Assembly (NCBI RefSeq): GCF_003217475.1
Contig: NZ_QJSP01000017.1
Coordinates: 59,760-123,759 of the forward strand
Source: Williamsia limnetica
GTDB lineage: Bacteria; Actinomycetota; Actinomycetes; Mycobacteriales; Mycobacteriaceae
Direction: 5' to 3'
Length of the DNA stretch: 64,000 nucleotides
The stretch's first letter is position 1, and every line of letters begins with the position of its first letter. The notes beneath the pieces are model-generated. The model worked only from the letters and a program-made list of their open reading frames with translations, was not told the DNA's origin and did no database searches. Made by a program: the position numbers and the translations under genes. Positions 39,028 to 49,283 of the stretch are shown here, piece after piece.

Positions 39028-40845
39028 TCACTCGGGCAGTGCGACCAGCATCTCGTGGGTGACCGCGACCGCGTTGTCGGAACTGCCGCCGAGCACCACC
39101 AGGGTCGCGAAGGCCAGATCACCGCGATAGCCGGCAAACCACGCATGCGACCCGCCCTCGACCTCGGCCTCACCGGTCTTGCCGTACACCTCGCCGAGGT
39201 CCTGCATCCGCAATGCGGTTCCCGAGGAGATCACCTCACGCATCATCGGCCGCATCTGTGTGAGCACAGCCGGATCCATCGCCGGATGCGGGCCGGCGAT
39301 CGTGGTCTCACGACCGACGATCAACTGGGGCGTCGGGGTGGCGCCATTGGCCACCGTCGCCGCCACCATGGCGAGCCCGAAGGGGCTGGTCAGCACTTTG
39401 CCTTGGCCGAAGCCGTCTTCGGTGCGCTGCACGAGTTCGGGTGCGATGGGCACAGACCCGCTGTCGGTCGGCAAACCCACGACATCGTATTCCGGTCCGA
39501 TACCCAACGACGCCGCCGTCCTTGTCAGGTCCGACGGGCCCATCTCGCTGGCCAGCTTCGCGAAAGTGGTGTTGCACGAGCGGGCGAAGGCCGTCTGTAG
39601 CGGCACCGTACCCAGTCCGAAGCCGTTGTAGTTCGGCACGCTGCGCTCGCCGATGGTCACCTCACTCGGACAACCCACCATCGTGGACGGGCGGGCCAGC
39701 CCCGTACTGATGGCAGCCATCGAGGTGACCATCTTGAAGGTGGAGCCCGGTGGGTAGAGGCCGATCGTGGCTATCTGCCCGTCGGCGTCCGCGAGTTCGT
39801 TCTGCGCGACCGCCAGAATCCGTCCGGTGGACGGTTGGATCACCACCATCGCGACCTGGAAGTCCTTGCGCTGATCGACGGCCCGCTGTGCAGCGTCCTG
39901 CACCTGGCGCGACAGCGAGATCTGCACCGACGGTGCCGGATCCGGCGGAGTCTCCGCGAGCACGTCAGCGTCCAAGCCGTTCGGATTCACAGACACCACA
40001 CGCCAGCCGGCTTTACCGTCGAGATCCGCGGAGACCTCCTTCTTGACCTGGGTCAGCAACGTCGGCGCGAACTCTGGATCCGGCGCCACCAGATCCGCCT
40101 GTTCGACCGTACTGACGCCCGGCAACCCGGCAAGCTGATCTCGGACCAGGTCGAAGTCCCGTTGCGACAACGTGATCACCGTGTACTGACCGCCCAGCCC
40201 GGTCGCCTGTTCGGCGATCGCCTGCGCGGTCAATGACGGGTCGAAACGTCCGAGCGCCTGCGCGAGGTCGCCGGCAGTGGAGACCACCGCACCCGACTGG
40301 GCGGCGAGCGCGGCGTCGAACCGCACCTCGTGCACGGTTCCGGGCACCAACACATTCGATCCGTCGTTCTCCCGTACCGCGGCGCGTTGGGCGTCAATCG
40401 TGCGCAGGGCCATCGTCTGGTTGCCGCCGAGCTTGGGATGAATCGCAGCTGGGATCCAGCGGACCTGCCACCCCGAGTCGGTCCGCGACATCGCGATCGT
40501 CGACCGGTATTCCCAGGTCCGGTTCCCGGGAAGCGTCCACGTGTAGTCGGCGGCAACAGTGGCGGTGTCCCCCGTCACCTTCACCCCCGCGGTTCTCGCC
40601 GTCATGTCTGTGGCAGACAACCCATCCCAGGTTGCGGTCACAGCGGACGCGGCATCGTCGGGTCGGTCCGTCGACGCACCCGCCTGCTGCGGATCGTTGT
40701 CGGCGAACGCGGACAGGAAGCGACCGGCAGCCGCGCCGGGGCCGTTGTCGTCAGCCGAACACGCCAGCATCGACGTGCCGAGCACCAGCGTGGCGGTGAT
40801 CACCAGCAGACGGGCGGGCCGGCGACGTAGGAAACGGATCATCAC
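39028..40845 (-). CDS. penicillin-binding lipoprotein (MecA_N + transpeptidase)
   Basis: This 605-aa lipoprotein (lipobox SMLAC) has an NTF2-like MecA_N domain, a dimerisation domain and a class B transpeptidase domain. The active-site motifs are PGSTFKM (SxxK near residue 367), RSCNTT (SxN near 423) and YGKTGEAE (KTG near 554). It should cross-link peptidoglycan outside the membrane. It is the equivalent of M. tuberculosis Rv2864c. It follows the GNAT-ispG run on the same strand and converges with hmuV across an 84-nt gap (38944-39027) that shows no convincing terminator. Confidence 0.92.
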   Translation of the reverse strand: MMIRFLRRRPARLLVITATLVLGTSMLACSADDNGPGAAAGRFLSAFADNDPQQAGASTDRPDDAASAVTATWDGLSATDMTARTAGVKVTGDTATVAADYTWTLPGNRTWEYRSTIAMSRTDSGWQVRWIPAAIHPKLGGNQTMALRTIDAQRAAVRENDGSNVLVPGTVHEVRFDAALAAQSGAVVSTAGDLAQALGRFDPSLTAQAIAEQATGLGGQYTVITLSQRDFDLVRDQLAGLPGVSTVEQADLVAPDPEFAPTLLTQVKKEVSADLDGKAGWRVVSVNPNGLDADVLAETPPDPAPSVQISLSRQVQDAAQRAVDQRKDFQVAMVVIQPSTGRILAVAQNELADADGQIATIGLYPPGSTFKMVTSMAAISTGLARPSTMVGCPSEVTIGERSVPNYNGFGLGTVPLQTAFARSCNTTFAKLASEMGPSDLTRTAASLGIGPEYDVVGLPTDSGSVPIAPELVQRTEDGFGQGKVLTSPFGLAMVAATVANGATPTPQLIVGRETTIAGPHPAMDPAVLTQMRPMMREVISSGTALRMQDLGEVYGKTGEAEVEGGSHAWFAGYRGDLAFATLVVLGGSSDNAVAVTHEMLVALPE

Positions 40846-40938
40846 CGCTCATCGTATTTGCGGCGACGCCGCGAACCCGGTTGCCACGCAGGGGCGCAGC
40901 CACACGGAGCGGAGCTCGATCCGCTTCCGCGGCGCAGG

Positions 40939-41775
40939 TCAGTCGACCAGCACGGTTGCGAACGTCCCGACTTCCTTCATACCGACACGTCGGTAGGCCT
41001 CGCGGGCAGGGGTGTTGAACGAGTTGACGTACAGACTCGCCGTCCGGCCACCGGCGACGATCGCCTCGACGACCGAAGCGGTACCGGATGCGCCGAGGCC
41101 CAGGCCGCGACGATCGGGCGCAACCCAGACGCCCTGGATCTGGCCGACCCGCCGCGAGAGCGCCCCGACTTCTGCCTTGAACACCACTTCGCCACGTTCG
41201 AACTTGGCATAGGCGCGGCCTGCGTTGATCAGGCCCGCGATTCGACGCCGATATGAGCGGCCACCATCGCCGGCACAGGGATCGATTCCGACCTCCCCGA
41301 TGAACATCTCGATCGCGGCCGGCAGATACGCATCGATCTCATCGAGCCGGACGCGCCGCACGAACGGGTCACCCAGGATCGCCGGAGCGCCGGCGAGCGC
41401 CAGCAGCGGCTGATCCATCCGGATCTCGCGCGCCGGGCCCCAGTACTCCCGCGTCAGATCCCAGAGCGGCATGACGAGATCGGCAGGGCCGACGATCGAC
41501 GAGCAGGCCCGCGGATTGCGGACAGCACGTTCGGCAAAGGTACGGACGTCGTCACCGGTTCCGATCAGCGGCACGAGATTCGCCCCCGAGAAACACAGGG
41601 ATGTACCGGGCTGGTTGTTACTCCAGAGTTCGCCGCCGAGCGACCTGGGGTTGATGCCGTGGTCTTCGACCCTCGCGGCAACCATGCACGCCGACACCGG
41701 ATCCTGCTCAAGGGCACGGGCGACCGCATCGAAGTCCCGCTCTCCGAGCGGACGGTCACCCAACAGCTTCAGCAC
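40939..41775 (-). CDS. DUF4081-GNAT acetyltransferase (Rv2867c-type)
   Basis: The 278-aa protein has an N-terminal DUF4081 domain (LGERDFDAVARALEQDPVSACMVAARVE) and a C-terminal GNAT domain. The acetyl-CoA-binding signature is VWVAPDRRGLGLGASGTASVV and the fold ends with YVNSFNTPAREAYRRVGM. Its acceptor is unknown. The start is a GTG at 41775. It lies 70 nt downstream of ispG, in the conserved rip1-ispG-GNAT-PBP order. Confidence 0.87.
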   Translation of the reverse strand: MLKLLGDRPLGERDFDAVARALEQDPVSACMVAARVEDHGINPRSLGGELWSNNQPGTSLCFSGANLVPLIGTGDDVRTFAERAVRNPRACSSIVGPADLVMPLWDLTREYWGPAREIRMDQPLLALAGAPAILGDPFVRRVRLDEIDAYLPAAIEMFIGEVGIDPCAGDGGRSYRRRIAGLINAGRAYAKFERGEVVFKAEVGALSRRVGQIQGVWVAPDRRGLGLGASGTASVVEAIVAGGRTASLYVNSFNTPAREAYRRVGMKEVGTFATVLVD

Positions 41776-41845
41776 TGCGGCTCCCAGGTTCGTAGCAGGT
41801 GTACGGGGTGTACCCGATCATTCTGCCAGGCCGGTATGCCTGCGG

Positions 41846-43021
41846 TCAGCTCACCGTGACAATCGGTGCGCCCGCCGACTCACCGTCTCCGGAATCACCG
41901 GCCTCTTCTGCGATCCGCATGGCCTCTTCGATGAGCGTCTCGACGATCTGCGCTTCGGGAACGGTCTTGATCACCTCGCCTTTGACGAAGATCTGACCGC
42001 GGCCGTTGCCCGAGGCGACCCCGAGATCGGCCTCGCGGGCCTCGCCCGGTCCGTTCACGACGCAACCCATCACGGCCACGCGCAGCGGGATCTCCATACC
42101 TTCGAGTCCCGCGCTGACCTCGTCGGCGAGTTTGTACACGTCGACCTGGGCGCGACCACATGACGGGCAGGAGACGATCTCGAGCTTGCGGGGTCGGAGG
42201 TTGAGGGACTGCAGGATCTGGTTGCCGACCTTGATCTCTTCGACCGGCGGGGCCGACAGCGATACGCGGATGGTGTCGCCGATGCCTTCAGCGAGCAAGG
42301 CTCCGAAGGCGACCGCTGACTTGATGGTGCCCTGAAATGCGGGACCGGCCTCGGTGACACCGAGATGCAGTGGGTAGTCGCATTGGGCCGCGAGCTGTCG
42401 GTACGCCTCGACCATGATGACCGGGTCGTTGTGCTTGACCGAGATCTTGATGTCGCCGAAGCCGTGCTCCTCGAACAGGCTTGCCTCCCACAGCGCGGAC
42501 TCGACCAGCGCCTCGGGGGTCGCCTTGCCGTACTTCTGCAGCAACCGCGGATCGAGAGACCCGGCGTTGACACCGATACGGATCGGGATCCCAGCGTCGC
42601 CGGCCGCCTTGGCGACCTCTTTGACGCGGCCGTCGAACTCTTTGATGTTGCCCGGGTTCACCCGCACGGCGGCGCAACCGGCGTCGATCGCTGCGAAAAT
42701 GTACTTCGGCTGGAAGTGGATGTCGGCGATCACCGGCAGCTGGGACTTCCTCGCGATCGCGGGCAGGGCCTCGGCATCCTCGGGACGTGGGCAGGCCACT
42801 CGTACGATGTCGCAGCCCGCCGCGGTCAGCTCGGCGATCTGCTGCAGCGTCGCGTTGATGTCGTGAGTCTTGGTGGTGGTCATCGACTGCACCGACACCG
42901 GGTGGTCGCTGCCGACCGCGACGGTTCCCACCTGGAGTTGACGGGTCTTGCGCCGGGGTGCGAGCACCGGCGGCGGTGCCGCGGGCATCCCCAAACCGAT
43001 CGCGGTGGCGTCTGGACTCAT
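41846..43021 (-). CDS. ispG: 4-hydroxy-3-methylbut-2-enyl diphosphate synthase
   Basis: IspG (GcpE) makes HMBPP in the MEP isoprenoid pathway using a [4Fe-4S] cluster. The 391-aa protein has TIM-barrel segments [19 protein letters not shown] and VRVNPGNI, cluster cysteines in CPSCGRA (near residue 287) and [10 protein letters not shown] (near 320). ATG at 43021 is preceded by AGGAAGTGA. The pathway's dxr lies two genes upstream, so two MEP enzymes flank rip1. Confidence 0.97.
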   Translation of the reverse strand: MSPDATAIGLGMPAAPPPVLAPRRKTRQLQVGTVAVGSDHPVSVQSMTTTKTHDINATLQQIAELTAAGCDIVRVACPRPEDAEALPAIARKSQLPVIADIHFQPKYIFAAIDAGCAAVRVNPGNIKEFDGRVKEVAKAAGDAGIPIRIGVNAGSLDPRLLQKYGKATPEALVESALWEASLFEEHGFGDIKISVKHNDPVIMVEAYRQLAAQCDYPLHLGVTEAGPAFQGTIKSAVAFGALLAEGIGDTIRVSLSAPPVEEIKVGNQILQSLNLRPRKLEIVSCPSCGRAQVDVYKLADEVSAGLEGMEIPLRVAVMGCVVNGPGEAREADLGVASGNGRGQIFVKGEVIKTVPEAQIVETLIEEAMRIAEEAGDSGDGESAGAPIVTVS

Positions 43022-43090
43022 CGTTGGTCACTTCCTGCTTCGTTGACTGTGGAAAAACTCGTTGGTGTGGAGAACAAAGTCTGGCGGGTC

Positions 43091-44305
43091 CTAGAAGGCC
43101 TTGATGGGGTTCACGATGTCTGCGGTCAGGGTGAGGGCCATGTATCCGCCCATGATCACGAGCACAACGTATGTGATCGGCATCAGTTTCAGGTAGTCCA
43201 CGGGCGCACCGACACCGAGTCCACGAGACCGGCGCAGCATGTTGCGCACCTTCTCGTAGCCCACGATGGCCATGTGCCCACCATCCAAGGGTAATAGCGG
43301 CACCAAATTGAACAGCGCCAGGAAGAAGTTGATGCTGGCCAGCAGGAAGACGAAGAACCACCACAGACCGTGGTCGGCGGCGTCGCCACCGATCACCGAG
43401 GCGCCATAGACGCTCACCGGGGTGTCGGCCGCGCGCTCGCCGCCGGTCACCGACGTCCAGAGGGCTCCGATCTTCGATGGGAGCGACAGCAGCGAATCCC
43501 AGGTCCGAACGACCAGGTCACCGGTGAATCCGGCGGCAGCCGGGATGGCACCTGCGGCAGATGGGTGTTGCCAGCCGTCGTCGTAGCCGATGCCCACCAT
43601 GCCGATGGTCTCGGTCTTCGGCGCACCCTTGTCGTCGACGCCGTTGACGGTCACCTCTTGCGGGGTGAGAGTTACCTCACGCGTCACTCCGTCGCGCTCC
43701 ACGGCGAGGGTGACCGGATCGGTACCCGCCCGCAGGACCGTGCTCAATTCGGTGGTGCTGCTGATCTTTTCACCGTTCGCCGCGACCACCGTGTCGCCGG
43801 GCTCCAGACCGGCGCGCTGCGCCGGACCCTCGCCCGAACACGGGGCGAGCTCACCCTTGTTGATGGTGTCACCAACACAGGCGACCGACCCGACCTTGGC
43901 CGGGAGCGATTCCGACAGACTCGGCAGTCCCCAGGCCAACGCCATGATGACGATCAGCGCGAACCCGAGGATCAGGTTCTGCGCGGGCCCCGCGGCGAGT
44001 ACGACGATCCGCTTCCAGGCCTTTTGTTTGTACATCGCCCGGGATTCATCCTCGGGTGCGAGTTCATCGTGGGTGGTCATGCCGGCGATGTCGCAGAAAC
44101 CGCCCAGCGGGAGGGCCTTCACGCCGTACTCGGTCTCCCCGCGTCGGGTGGACCACACAGTCGGTCCGAATCCGACGAAATAGCGGCGAACCTTCATCCC
44201 GGTGCGCTGGGCAGCCCACATGTGGCCGCATTCGTGCCACGCGATCGAGGCCAACAGTCCCAGTGCAAAGAGCACCACGCCCAACGCAAACATCATCGGC
44301 CGCAC
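43091..44305 (-). CDS. rip1: site-2 intramembrane metalloprotease Rip1 (RseP-like)
   Basis: This 404-aa polytopic zinc protease cuts anti-sigma factors within the membrane. It has HECGH (24-28) in the first transmembrane segment, a PDZ domain (about 140-215, GPAQRAGLEPGDTVVAANG) and the third zinc ligand in FNLVPLLPLDGGHM. It sits between dxr and ispG, as in mycobacteria. The spacing to dxr is 19 nt. ATG at 44305 or four codons later are both plausible. Confidence 0.93.
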   Translation of the reverse strand: MRPMMFALGVVLFALGLLASIAWHECGHMWAAQRTGMKVRRYFVGFGPTVWSTRRGETEYGVKALPLGGFCDIAGMTTHDELAPEDESRAMYKQKAWKRIVVLAAGPAQNLILGFALIVIMALAWGLPSLSESLPAKVGSVACVGDTINKGELAPCSGEGPAQRAGLEPGDTVVAANGEKISSTTELSTVLRAGTDPVTLAVERDGVTREVTLTPQEVTVNGVDDKGAPKTETIGMVGIGYDDGWQHPSAAGAIPAAAGFTGDLVVRTWDSLLSLPSKIGALWTSVTGGERAADTPVSVYGASVIGGDAADHGLWWFFVFLLASINFFLALFNLVPLLPLDGGHMAIVGYEKVRNMLRRSRGLGVGAPVDYLKLMPITYVVLVIMGGYMALTLTADIVNPIKAF

Positions 44306-44324
44306 TTACCCTTCTGGTGAACTT

Positions 44325-45491
44325 CTACGTCAGTGCACCGGCGACGAGCTGCCGGGCGCGCTCTCGCGCCCAGGCGTCGGCCGCCAGAACCTCATCCACC
44401 GTACCTGGATCGGCGGTCCACTGATCTGCGGCGGCGAGCACCTCGCCGACGATGTCCACGATCCGCGGGAAGGCGATGGCCCCGGCGAAGAAACCGTCGG
44501 CGGCGGCCTCGTTGGCCGCATTGAACACCGCGGTCAGCGAGCCGCCCCGCGTCCCCGCCTCCCGGGCGAGGTCGATGGCCGGGAAGACCGCGTTGTCGAC
44601 AGGCTCGAAGGTCCAGGTACTGGCCTGCGAGAAGTCGCAGGCCTGCGAGGCGCCAGGGATCCGGTCCGGCCATCCCAGCGCGAGGGCGATCGGGAGTTTC
44701 ATCGATGGAGGGGAGGCCTTCGCGATGGTTGCGCCGTCGACGAATGTGACCATCGAGTGGACGATCGACTGCCGGTGCACGGTCACGTCGATGCGGTCGT
44801 ACGGAACGTCGAACAGCAGGTGCGCCTCGATGACCTCGAGCGCCTTGTTGACCAGGGTCGCGGAGTTCAAGGTGATCATCGGCCCCATCGACCAGGTCGG
44901 ATGTTTGCCCGCTTGCTCGGGGGTCACGTCCTTCAACTGCTGCGCATCCCAGCCGAAGAAAGGTCCGCCCGAGGCGGTCAGCACCAGTCGGTCGACCTCC
45001 GCGGCGCTGCCGCCGCGCAGACATTGCGCGATGGCCGAATGCTCGGAGTCGACGGCGACGATCTGTCCGGGCGCCGCAGCCGCGAGCACCAGCGCGCCTC
45101 CCGCGACCAACGATTCTTTGTTCGCCAGGGCCAGCCGGGCACCGGTGGCGAGCGTCGCCAACGTCGGCCGCAGTCCCAGCGACCCCACCACCGCGTTGAG
45201 GACCACATCGGCGCCGGTCTTCTCGATCAGCTCGACCATCGCGTCCGGACCCGAAACGATGCCCTCGACTCCCGCAGCCAGGGCGACCTTGTCGGCGGCC
45301 ACCCGATCCGCGACCGCCACGGCCGAACCGGGCAACTGCCAGTCGGCGATCTGCCGGGCAAGAAGGTCGACGTTCCCGCCGCCGGCCCCGAGGCCCACTA
45401 CCGAGAATCGGTCGCGGTTGGCAGCGATCACCTCGAGCGCCTGCGTACCGATCGATCCGGTGCTGCCGAGAATCAGAACACGAGTGGTCAC
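44325..45491 (-). CDS. dxr: 1-deoxy-D-xylulose-5-phosphate reductoisomerase
   Basis: Dxr converts DXP to MEP with NADPH, the committed step of the MEP pathway. The 388-aa protein shows [18 protein letters not shown] (NADPH site), [22 protein letters not shown] and TASGGPFF (substrate and metal site). GTG at 45491 overlaps the PuuE-like stop by GTGA, so dxr is translationally coupled to a purine-catabolism-type gene. The open frame to 45686 is not supported. Confidence 0.96.
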   Translation of the reverse strand: MTTRVLILGSTGSIGTQALEVIAANRDRFSVVGLGAGGGNVDLLARQIADWQLPGSAVAVADRVAADKVALAAGVEGIVSGPDAMVELIEKTGADVVLNAVVGSLGLRPTLATLATGARLALANKESLVAGGALVLAAAAPGQIVAVDSEHSAIAQCLRGGSAAEVDRLVLTASGGPFFGWDAQQLKDVTPEQAGKHPTWSMGPMITLNSATLVNKALEVIEAHLLFDVPYDRIDVTVHRQSIVHSMVTFVDGATIAKASPPSMKLPIALALGWPDRIPGASQACDFSQASTWTFEPVDNAVFPAIDLAREAGTRGGSLTAVFNAANEAAADGFFAGAIAFPRIVDIVGEVLAAADQWTADPGTVDEVLAADAWARERARQLVAGALT

Positions 45492-46525
45492 CGCTCCAGT
45501 GTGGTCGATCCGCCTGCGTCCGCGCCGGCCGACTCCTGATCCGGCGAGCCCGGTGCAGGATGCCGGTCGATCCAATGGCGCGCGATGTCGATGCGACGGG
45601 TGATCCAGACCTTGTCGTGGGACTGCACATGGTCCAGGAATCGTTCGAGTGCCGCGGTGCGGCCCGGACGCCCGGCCAGGCGGCAATGCAGTCCGACCGA
45701 CAGCATCTTGGGCGACCCCGCGGCACCTTCGGCGTAGAGGACATCGAACGCGTCGCGCAGATGTGCGAAGAACTGATCACCGGACCCGAACCCGGCGGGT
45801 GATGAGAACTTCATGTCGTTGGTGTCGAGCGTGTAGGGCACCACGAGGTGATCGACGACGTGTCCCGGCGAGGCATCGGGCAACACCGCCGGGCCGCCCG
45901 TCGGCACCTTGACCCAGTACGGGAGGTCGTCTGCGTAGCTGTCGGAGTCATAGACGAAACCGCCGTGCTCGACGACGAGCCCGCGGGTGTTCGGCGAATC
46001 ACGACCGGTGTACCAGCCCAGCGGCGCGCTACCGGTGAGGTCGGTCAGGATCTCGATCGCCTCGGCCATATGAGCCCGTTCGACGGCCGGGTTGATGAGT
46101 TGATAGTTGAGCCAACGCAACCCGTGCGAAGCGATCTCGTCGCCCCGTTCGATGAAGGCCGCCACGGCCTCGGGGTTACGGGCCATGGCCTGCGCCACGG
46201 CGAAGATCGTCAGTGGCAGGTCACGGCGGTCGAACACCCGGAGCAACCGCCACAGGCCTGCGCGAGACCCGTACTCGTACAGCGACTCCATGCTCATGTG
46301 ACGGTTGGGGAACGCGGCGACGCCCGCCATCTCCGACAGAAACGTCTCGCTGCCGCGGTCGCCTTCGAGGACGTTGTTCTCCGAACCCTCTTCATAATTG
46401 AGAACGAATTGGACCGCGATGTTCGCCTGACCCGGCCACTGTGGATGTGGCGGGGTGCGGCCGTATCCGATCATGTCGCGGGGGTAGTCGGACGGCGCAT
46501 ATCTCTCGGTCGGCACGGCGTTCAT
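45488..46525 (-). CDS. puuE: PuuE-type allantoinase / polysaccharide deacetylase family protein
   Basis: The 345-aa protein begins with [19 protein letters not shown] and [19 protein letters not shown], the signature of PuuE-like allantoinases of the NodB/polysaccharide-deacetylase fold. Later blocks are [30 protein letters not shown] and [15 protein letters not shown]. It likely opens the allantoin ring, or has a related amidohydrolase role, in the cytosol; no signal peptide is seen. ATG at 46525 fits the family start. No other ureide genes are nearby. Confidence 0.82.
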   Translation of the reverse strand: MNAVPTERYAPSDYPRDMIGYGRTPPHPQWPGQANIAVQFVLNYEEGSENNVLEGDRGSETFLSEMAGVAAFPNRHMSMESLYEYGSRAGLWRLLRVFDRRDLPLTIFAVAQAMARNPEAVAAFIERGDEIASHGLRWLNYQLINPAVERAHMAEAIEILTDLTGSAPLGWYTGRDSPNTRGLVVEHGGFVYDSDSYADDLPYWVKVPTGGPAVLPDASPGHVVDHLVVPYTLDTNDMKFSSPAGFGSGDQFFAHLRDAFDVLYAEGAAGSPKMLSVGLHCRLAGRPGRTAALERFLDHVQSHDKVWITRRIDIARHWIDRHPAPGSPDQESAGADAGGSTTLER

Positions 46526-46623
46526 TCTGGCACCGGGGCCCTGGCCGCGCAGAAGACGAGGCTTCCTGCCGCGGCGCGCCACAGCTGCCGAACCCGTCAG
46601 AGGCCATGGGTCACCGCGCACGA

Positions 46624-46629
46624 TATGCT
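46624..46629 (+). promoter_or_regulatory. candidate -10 element for the DUF2631 gene
   Basis: TATGCT fits TANNNT and lies 41 nt before the DUF2631 GTG, in the divergent gap with the PuuE-type gene. No clear -35 hexamer is present. Confidence 0.35.
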
Positions 46630-46669
46630 CTGGACGAGAAAAGTCCGATCGCAACCAGCAGGAGTAGCC

Positions 46670-46924
46670 GTGGCCAGCACTGAGGTCGAGTACAAGCCCG
46701 AGCCCGCAGAGGCGCCGTCGGCCCGATTCGGCTGGCACGGCGAAGGCATGAAGACGTACAAGATCGCCGCGTGGGTGTCGGTCGTCGCGCTGCTGGGCAT
46801 GATCATCGGCAATCACGAGGGCCACGTCGAAGACTGGTACCTCATCGGGTTTGCCGCAGTGATCGTCTTCCTCCTCGTCCGCGGTGAGGTCCTGAGCCGT
46901 GGCAAGTGGAAAAAGAAGAAGTAG
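46670..46924 (+). CDS. DUF2631 small membrane protein
   Basis: This 84-aa protein has two predicted transmembrane helices (IAAWVSVVALLGMIIG and WYLIGFAAVIVFLLV) and a lysine-rich end (GKWKKKK). It opens VASTEVEYKPEPAEAPSARFGWHGEG. GTG at 46670 has AGGAG 5 nt upstream, which settles the start. DUF2631 proteins are found near dxr and rlmN in mycolic-acid bacteria. Function is unknown. It may be cotranscribed with the ankyrin lipoprotein gene 26 nt downstream. Confidence 0.85.
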   Translation: MASTEVEYKPEPAEAPSARFGWHGEGMKTYKIAAWVSVVALLGMIIGNHEGHVEDWYLIGFAAVIVFLLVRGEVLSRGKWKKKK

Positions 46925-46950
46925 AGCCACAACACCTCTCCACCGCCGAC

Positions 46951-47667
46951 ATGCCTGCGGGTCGAATTCCGGCCGGCATTGCAGCCGCATTGGTCGCGTC
47001 TGCGCTGATCGTGACCAGTGCCTGCACGTCCACTGCCGATCGCCCCGCAGCCAATCGCCCCGACGGTCCCGATCCCGGTTCGTCCGCATCGAGCCCCGCG
47101 TCGACTGCGGCGCCCGTCACGTCACCTTCGGCGACCCAGACCACTGCGATGACGCCCGACCCCGCCCTGGAGAACAGGGACGCCGATGGCCGGACACCGC
47201 TCGTGATCGCAACCAAGGCCCGGGACACCGACGCCGCTCGCGCACTGATCCTGGCAGGGGCGGACGTGAACGCGAAAGACAACATGCAGGACTCCGCGTT
47301 TCTCTATTCCGGGGCCGAGGGACTCGACGACATCCTCGTCCTGACCCTGGATCACGGCGCAGATGTGAACTCCACCAACAGGTTCGGCGGGACGGCGCTC
47401 ATCCCTGCAGCTGAGAAGGGCCATCCGTCCACGGTCCAGCTCCTGATCGATGCGGGCGTTCGGATCGACCACATCAACAACTCAGGGTGGACGGCTCTGC
47501 TCGAGGCGGTCGTCTACGGCGACGGCTCACCGACGTATCAGGACATTGTGTCCCGGCTGCTCGCAGCAGGTGCCGATCGCGACATCTTGGACGCGCAGGG
47601 GCGAACGGCCCTGCAGATCGCGCAACAATCCGGTCAGATCGACATCGCGCGCCTGCTCAGCGACTGA
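46951..47667 (+). CDS. ankyrin-repeat lipoprotein
   Basis: This is a 238-aa exported protein with signal IPAGIAAALVASALIVTSAC (lipobox VTSAC), a Ser/Pro/Thr-rich spacer and four to five ankyrin repeats (DADGRTPLVIATKARD, GGTALIPAAEKGHPSTVQLLI, GWTALLEAVVYGD, GRTALQIAQQSGQIDIARLL). It should bind proteins on the outer side of the membrane. ATG at 46951 gives a clean signal peptide; a GTG at 46906 inside the DUF2631 end is also in frame. It converges with rlmN with a 3-nt gap. Confidence 0.84.
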   Translation: MPAGRIPAGIAAALVASALIVTSACTSTADRPAANRPDGPDPGSSASSPASTAAPVTSPSATQTTAMTPDPALENRDADGRTPLVIATKARDTDAARALILAGADVNAKDNMQDSAFLYSGAEGLDDILVLTLDHGADVNSTNRFGGTALIPAAEKGHPSTVQLLIDAGVRIDHINNSGWTALLEAVVYGDGSPTYQDIVSRLLAAGADRDILDAQGRTALQIAQQSGQIDIARLLSD

Positions 47668-47670
47668 CGA

Positions 47671-48783
47671 CTACTTCTCTTCGGCTGCCAATTGACCGCA
47701 GGCAGCGGCGATCTCCTGGCCGCGGGTGTCTCGAACCGTGCACGACACACCTTGCGCAATCACCCTTCTGACGAACTCTCGTTCCGCCGGCTTGGGGCTC
47801 GCGTCCCATTTCGATCCAGGGGTCGGGTTGAGGGGGATGAGGTTCACGTGTACCAAAGATCCGAGCGCCTTACGAAGCTTCTCCCCCAACAGATCTGCCC
47901 GCCAGGGCTGATCATTGATGTCGCGGATCAGTGCGTACTCGATGGAGACCCGACGACCGGTGCTGTCCGCGTAGTAGCGCGCGGCGTCCAGCACCTCCTT
48001 GACCGACCAGCGATTGTTGACCGGGACCAGGGTGTCGCGGAGCTCGTCGTCCGGGGTGTGCAGGGACACAGCAAGGGTGACCGTGAGTCCCTCGTCGGCC
48101 ATCCGGCGTATCGCGGGTGCCAGACCGACCGTCGACACCGTCACCGATCGTTGCGAGATACCGAGCCCGTCGGGGGCAGGCGAAGTGATCTTGCGGACGG
48201 CGTCGATCACGCGCTTGTAGTTGGCCAGCGGCTCGCCCATACCCATGAACACCACGTTGGACAGTCGGCCGGGTTCACCGAGTTCTCCATCACGCATCGC
48301 ACGCGCCGCGGAGCGCACCTGATCGACGATCTCGGCCGTGGACAGGTTTCGATCAAGCCCGCCCTGGCCGGTGGCGCAGAACGGGCACGCCATGCCGCAA
48401 CCCGCTTGGCTCGAGATGCACAGTGTCGCGCGGTCCGGATACCGCATGAGGACGGACTCCAGGAGTGTGCCGTCGTGCAACCGCCACAGGGTCTTGCGTG
48501 TGGTGTTGTCGTCGCACGCAATGTGCCGGATCACGGTCATCAGCTCGGGGAAGAGAGCTTGACCCACCGACTCGCGCATCGCAGCGGGCAGATCTGTCAT
48601 CTCCGCCGGGTCGGCGTTGAACCGCGAGTAGTACTGGCGGGCCAACTGGTCGGCACGGAACTTGGGCAAACCGAGCTTGGTCACCGCGGCAACGCGGCCT
48701 GCGGCGTCCAGGTCGGCGAGGTGCTGCGGCGGTTTGCCGCGTTTAGGTGCGTCGAATACCAGCGGCAACGGACCAGTCATCAT
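47671..48783 (-). CDS. rlmN: 23S rRNA/tRNA adenine-C2 methyltransferase RlmN
   Basis: This radical-SAM enzyme methylates A2503 of 23S rRNA and A37 of some tRNAs. The 370-aa protein carries [14 protein letters not shown] (CxxxCxxC cluster near 124-131), [13 protein letters not shown], and the catalytic Cys near the end in [24 protein letters not shown] at 48783 (or 48780) gives [16 protein letters not shown], close to mycobacterial homologues; the frame reaches 48846 without similarity. It is divergent from the LapA-type gene. Confidence 0.95.
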   Translation of the reverse strand: MMTGPLPLVFDAPKRGKPPQHLADLDAAGRVAAVTKLGLPKFRADQLARQYYSRFNADPAEMTDLPAAMRESVGQALFPELMTVIRHIACDDNTTRKTLWRLHDGTLLESVLMRYPDRATLCISSQAGCGMACPFCATGQGGLDRNLSTAEIVDQVRSAARAMRDGELGEPGRLSNVVFMGMGEPLANYKRVIDAVRKITSPAPDGLGISQRSVTVSTVGLAPAIRRMADEGLTVTLAVSLHTPDDELRDTLVPVNNRWSVKEVLDAARYYADSTGRRVSIEYALIRDINDQPWRADLLGEKLRKALGSLVHVNLIPLNPTPGSKWDASPKPAEREFVRRVIAQGVSCTVRDTRGQEIAAACGQLAAEEK

Positions 48784-48865
48784 CAAAGCGTGACGTAGAT
48801 CCGCCACAGATGCCAATTTGATCACTGTGATTGTCGTTTCCCCCACTCCAGCGCACCATAGAGCG

Positions 48866-49276
48866 ATGACGTATCAACCGCCCGAGGGCTATCAGCCGAG
48901 CCCCGACTACAACCCGGTGAAGCCGGACCCCACCCAGCCCGATGTCGCATACCCGACCGGCCCCACCGACGCCGCCCCACCCGCGGCTGATCACCGCGAA
49001 GAGGTACGTAGACAGGCTCTCGACGACGTCAGGCACACGCGCACGCGGGCAGCCTGGGTCGGTTTGATCGTCGGCGCGCTGGTCACCCTCATCCTGCTGA
49101 TCTTCATCGTCCAGAACCTCGACAGCCAGAACATCGACCTCTTCTTCTGGACGGTCAATCTGCCGGTGGGCGTGAGTCTGCTGATCGCAGCCATCCTCGG
49201 CGCAGTGATCACGGCGATCGTGGGCAGCCTGCGGATGTTGCAGGTCCGACGGGCGGTCAAGAAGGCCCGGCCCTAG
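48866..49276 (+). CDS. LapA/DUF1049-domain membrane protein
   Basis: This 136-aa protein has a Pro-rich N-terminal tail ([17 protein letters not shown]), a charged region and two transmembrane helices ([39 protein letters not shown]) with [13 protein letters not shown] between them. This is the pattern of LapA_dom proteins linked to lipopolysaccharide/envelope assembly in Gram-negatives; its role here is unknown. ATG at 48866 is the first of the conserved part. It converges on cdsA with 7 nt between stops. Confidence 0.8.
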   Translation: MTYQPPEGYQPSPDYNPVKPDPTQPDVAYPTGPTDAAPPAADHREEVRRQALDDVRHTRTRAAWVGLIVGALVTLILLIFIVQNLDSQNIDLFFWTVNLPVGVSLLIAAILGAVITAIVGSLRMLQVRRAVKKARP

Positions 49277-49283
49277 TCGCTCG

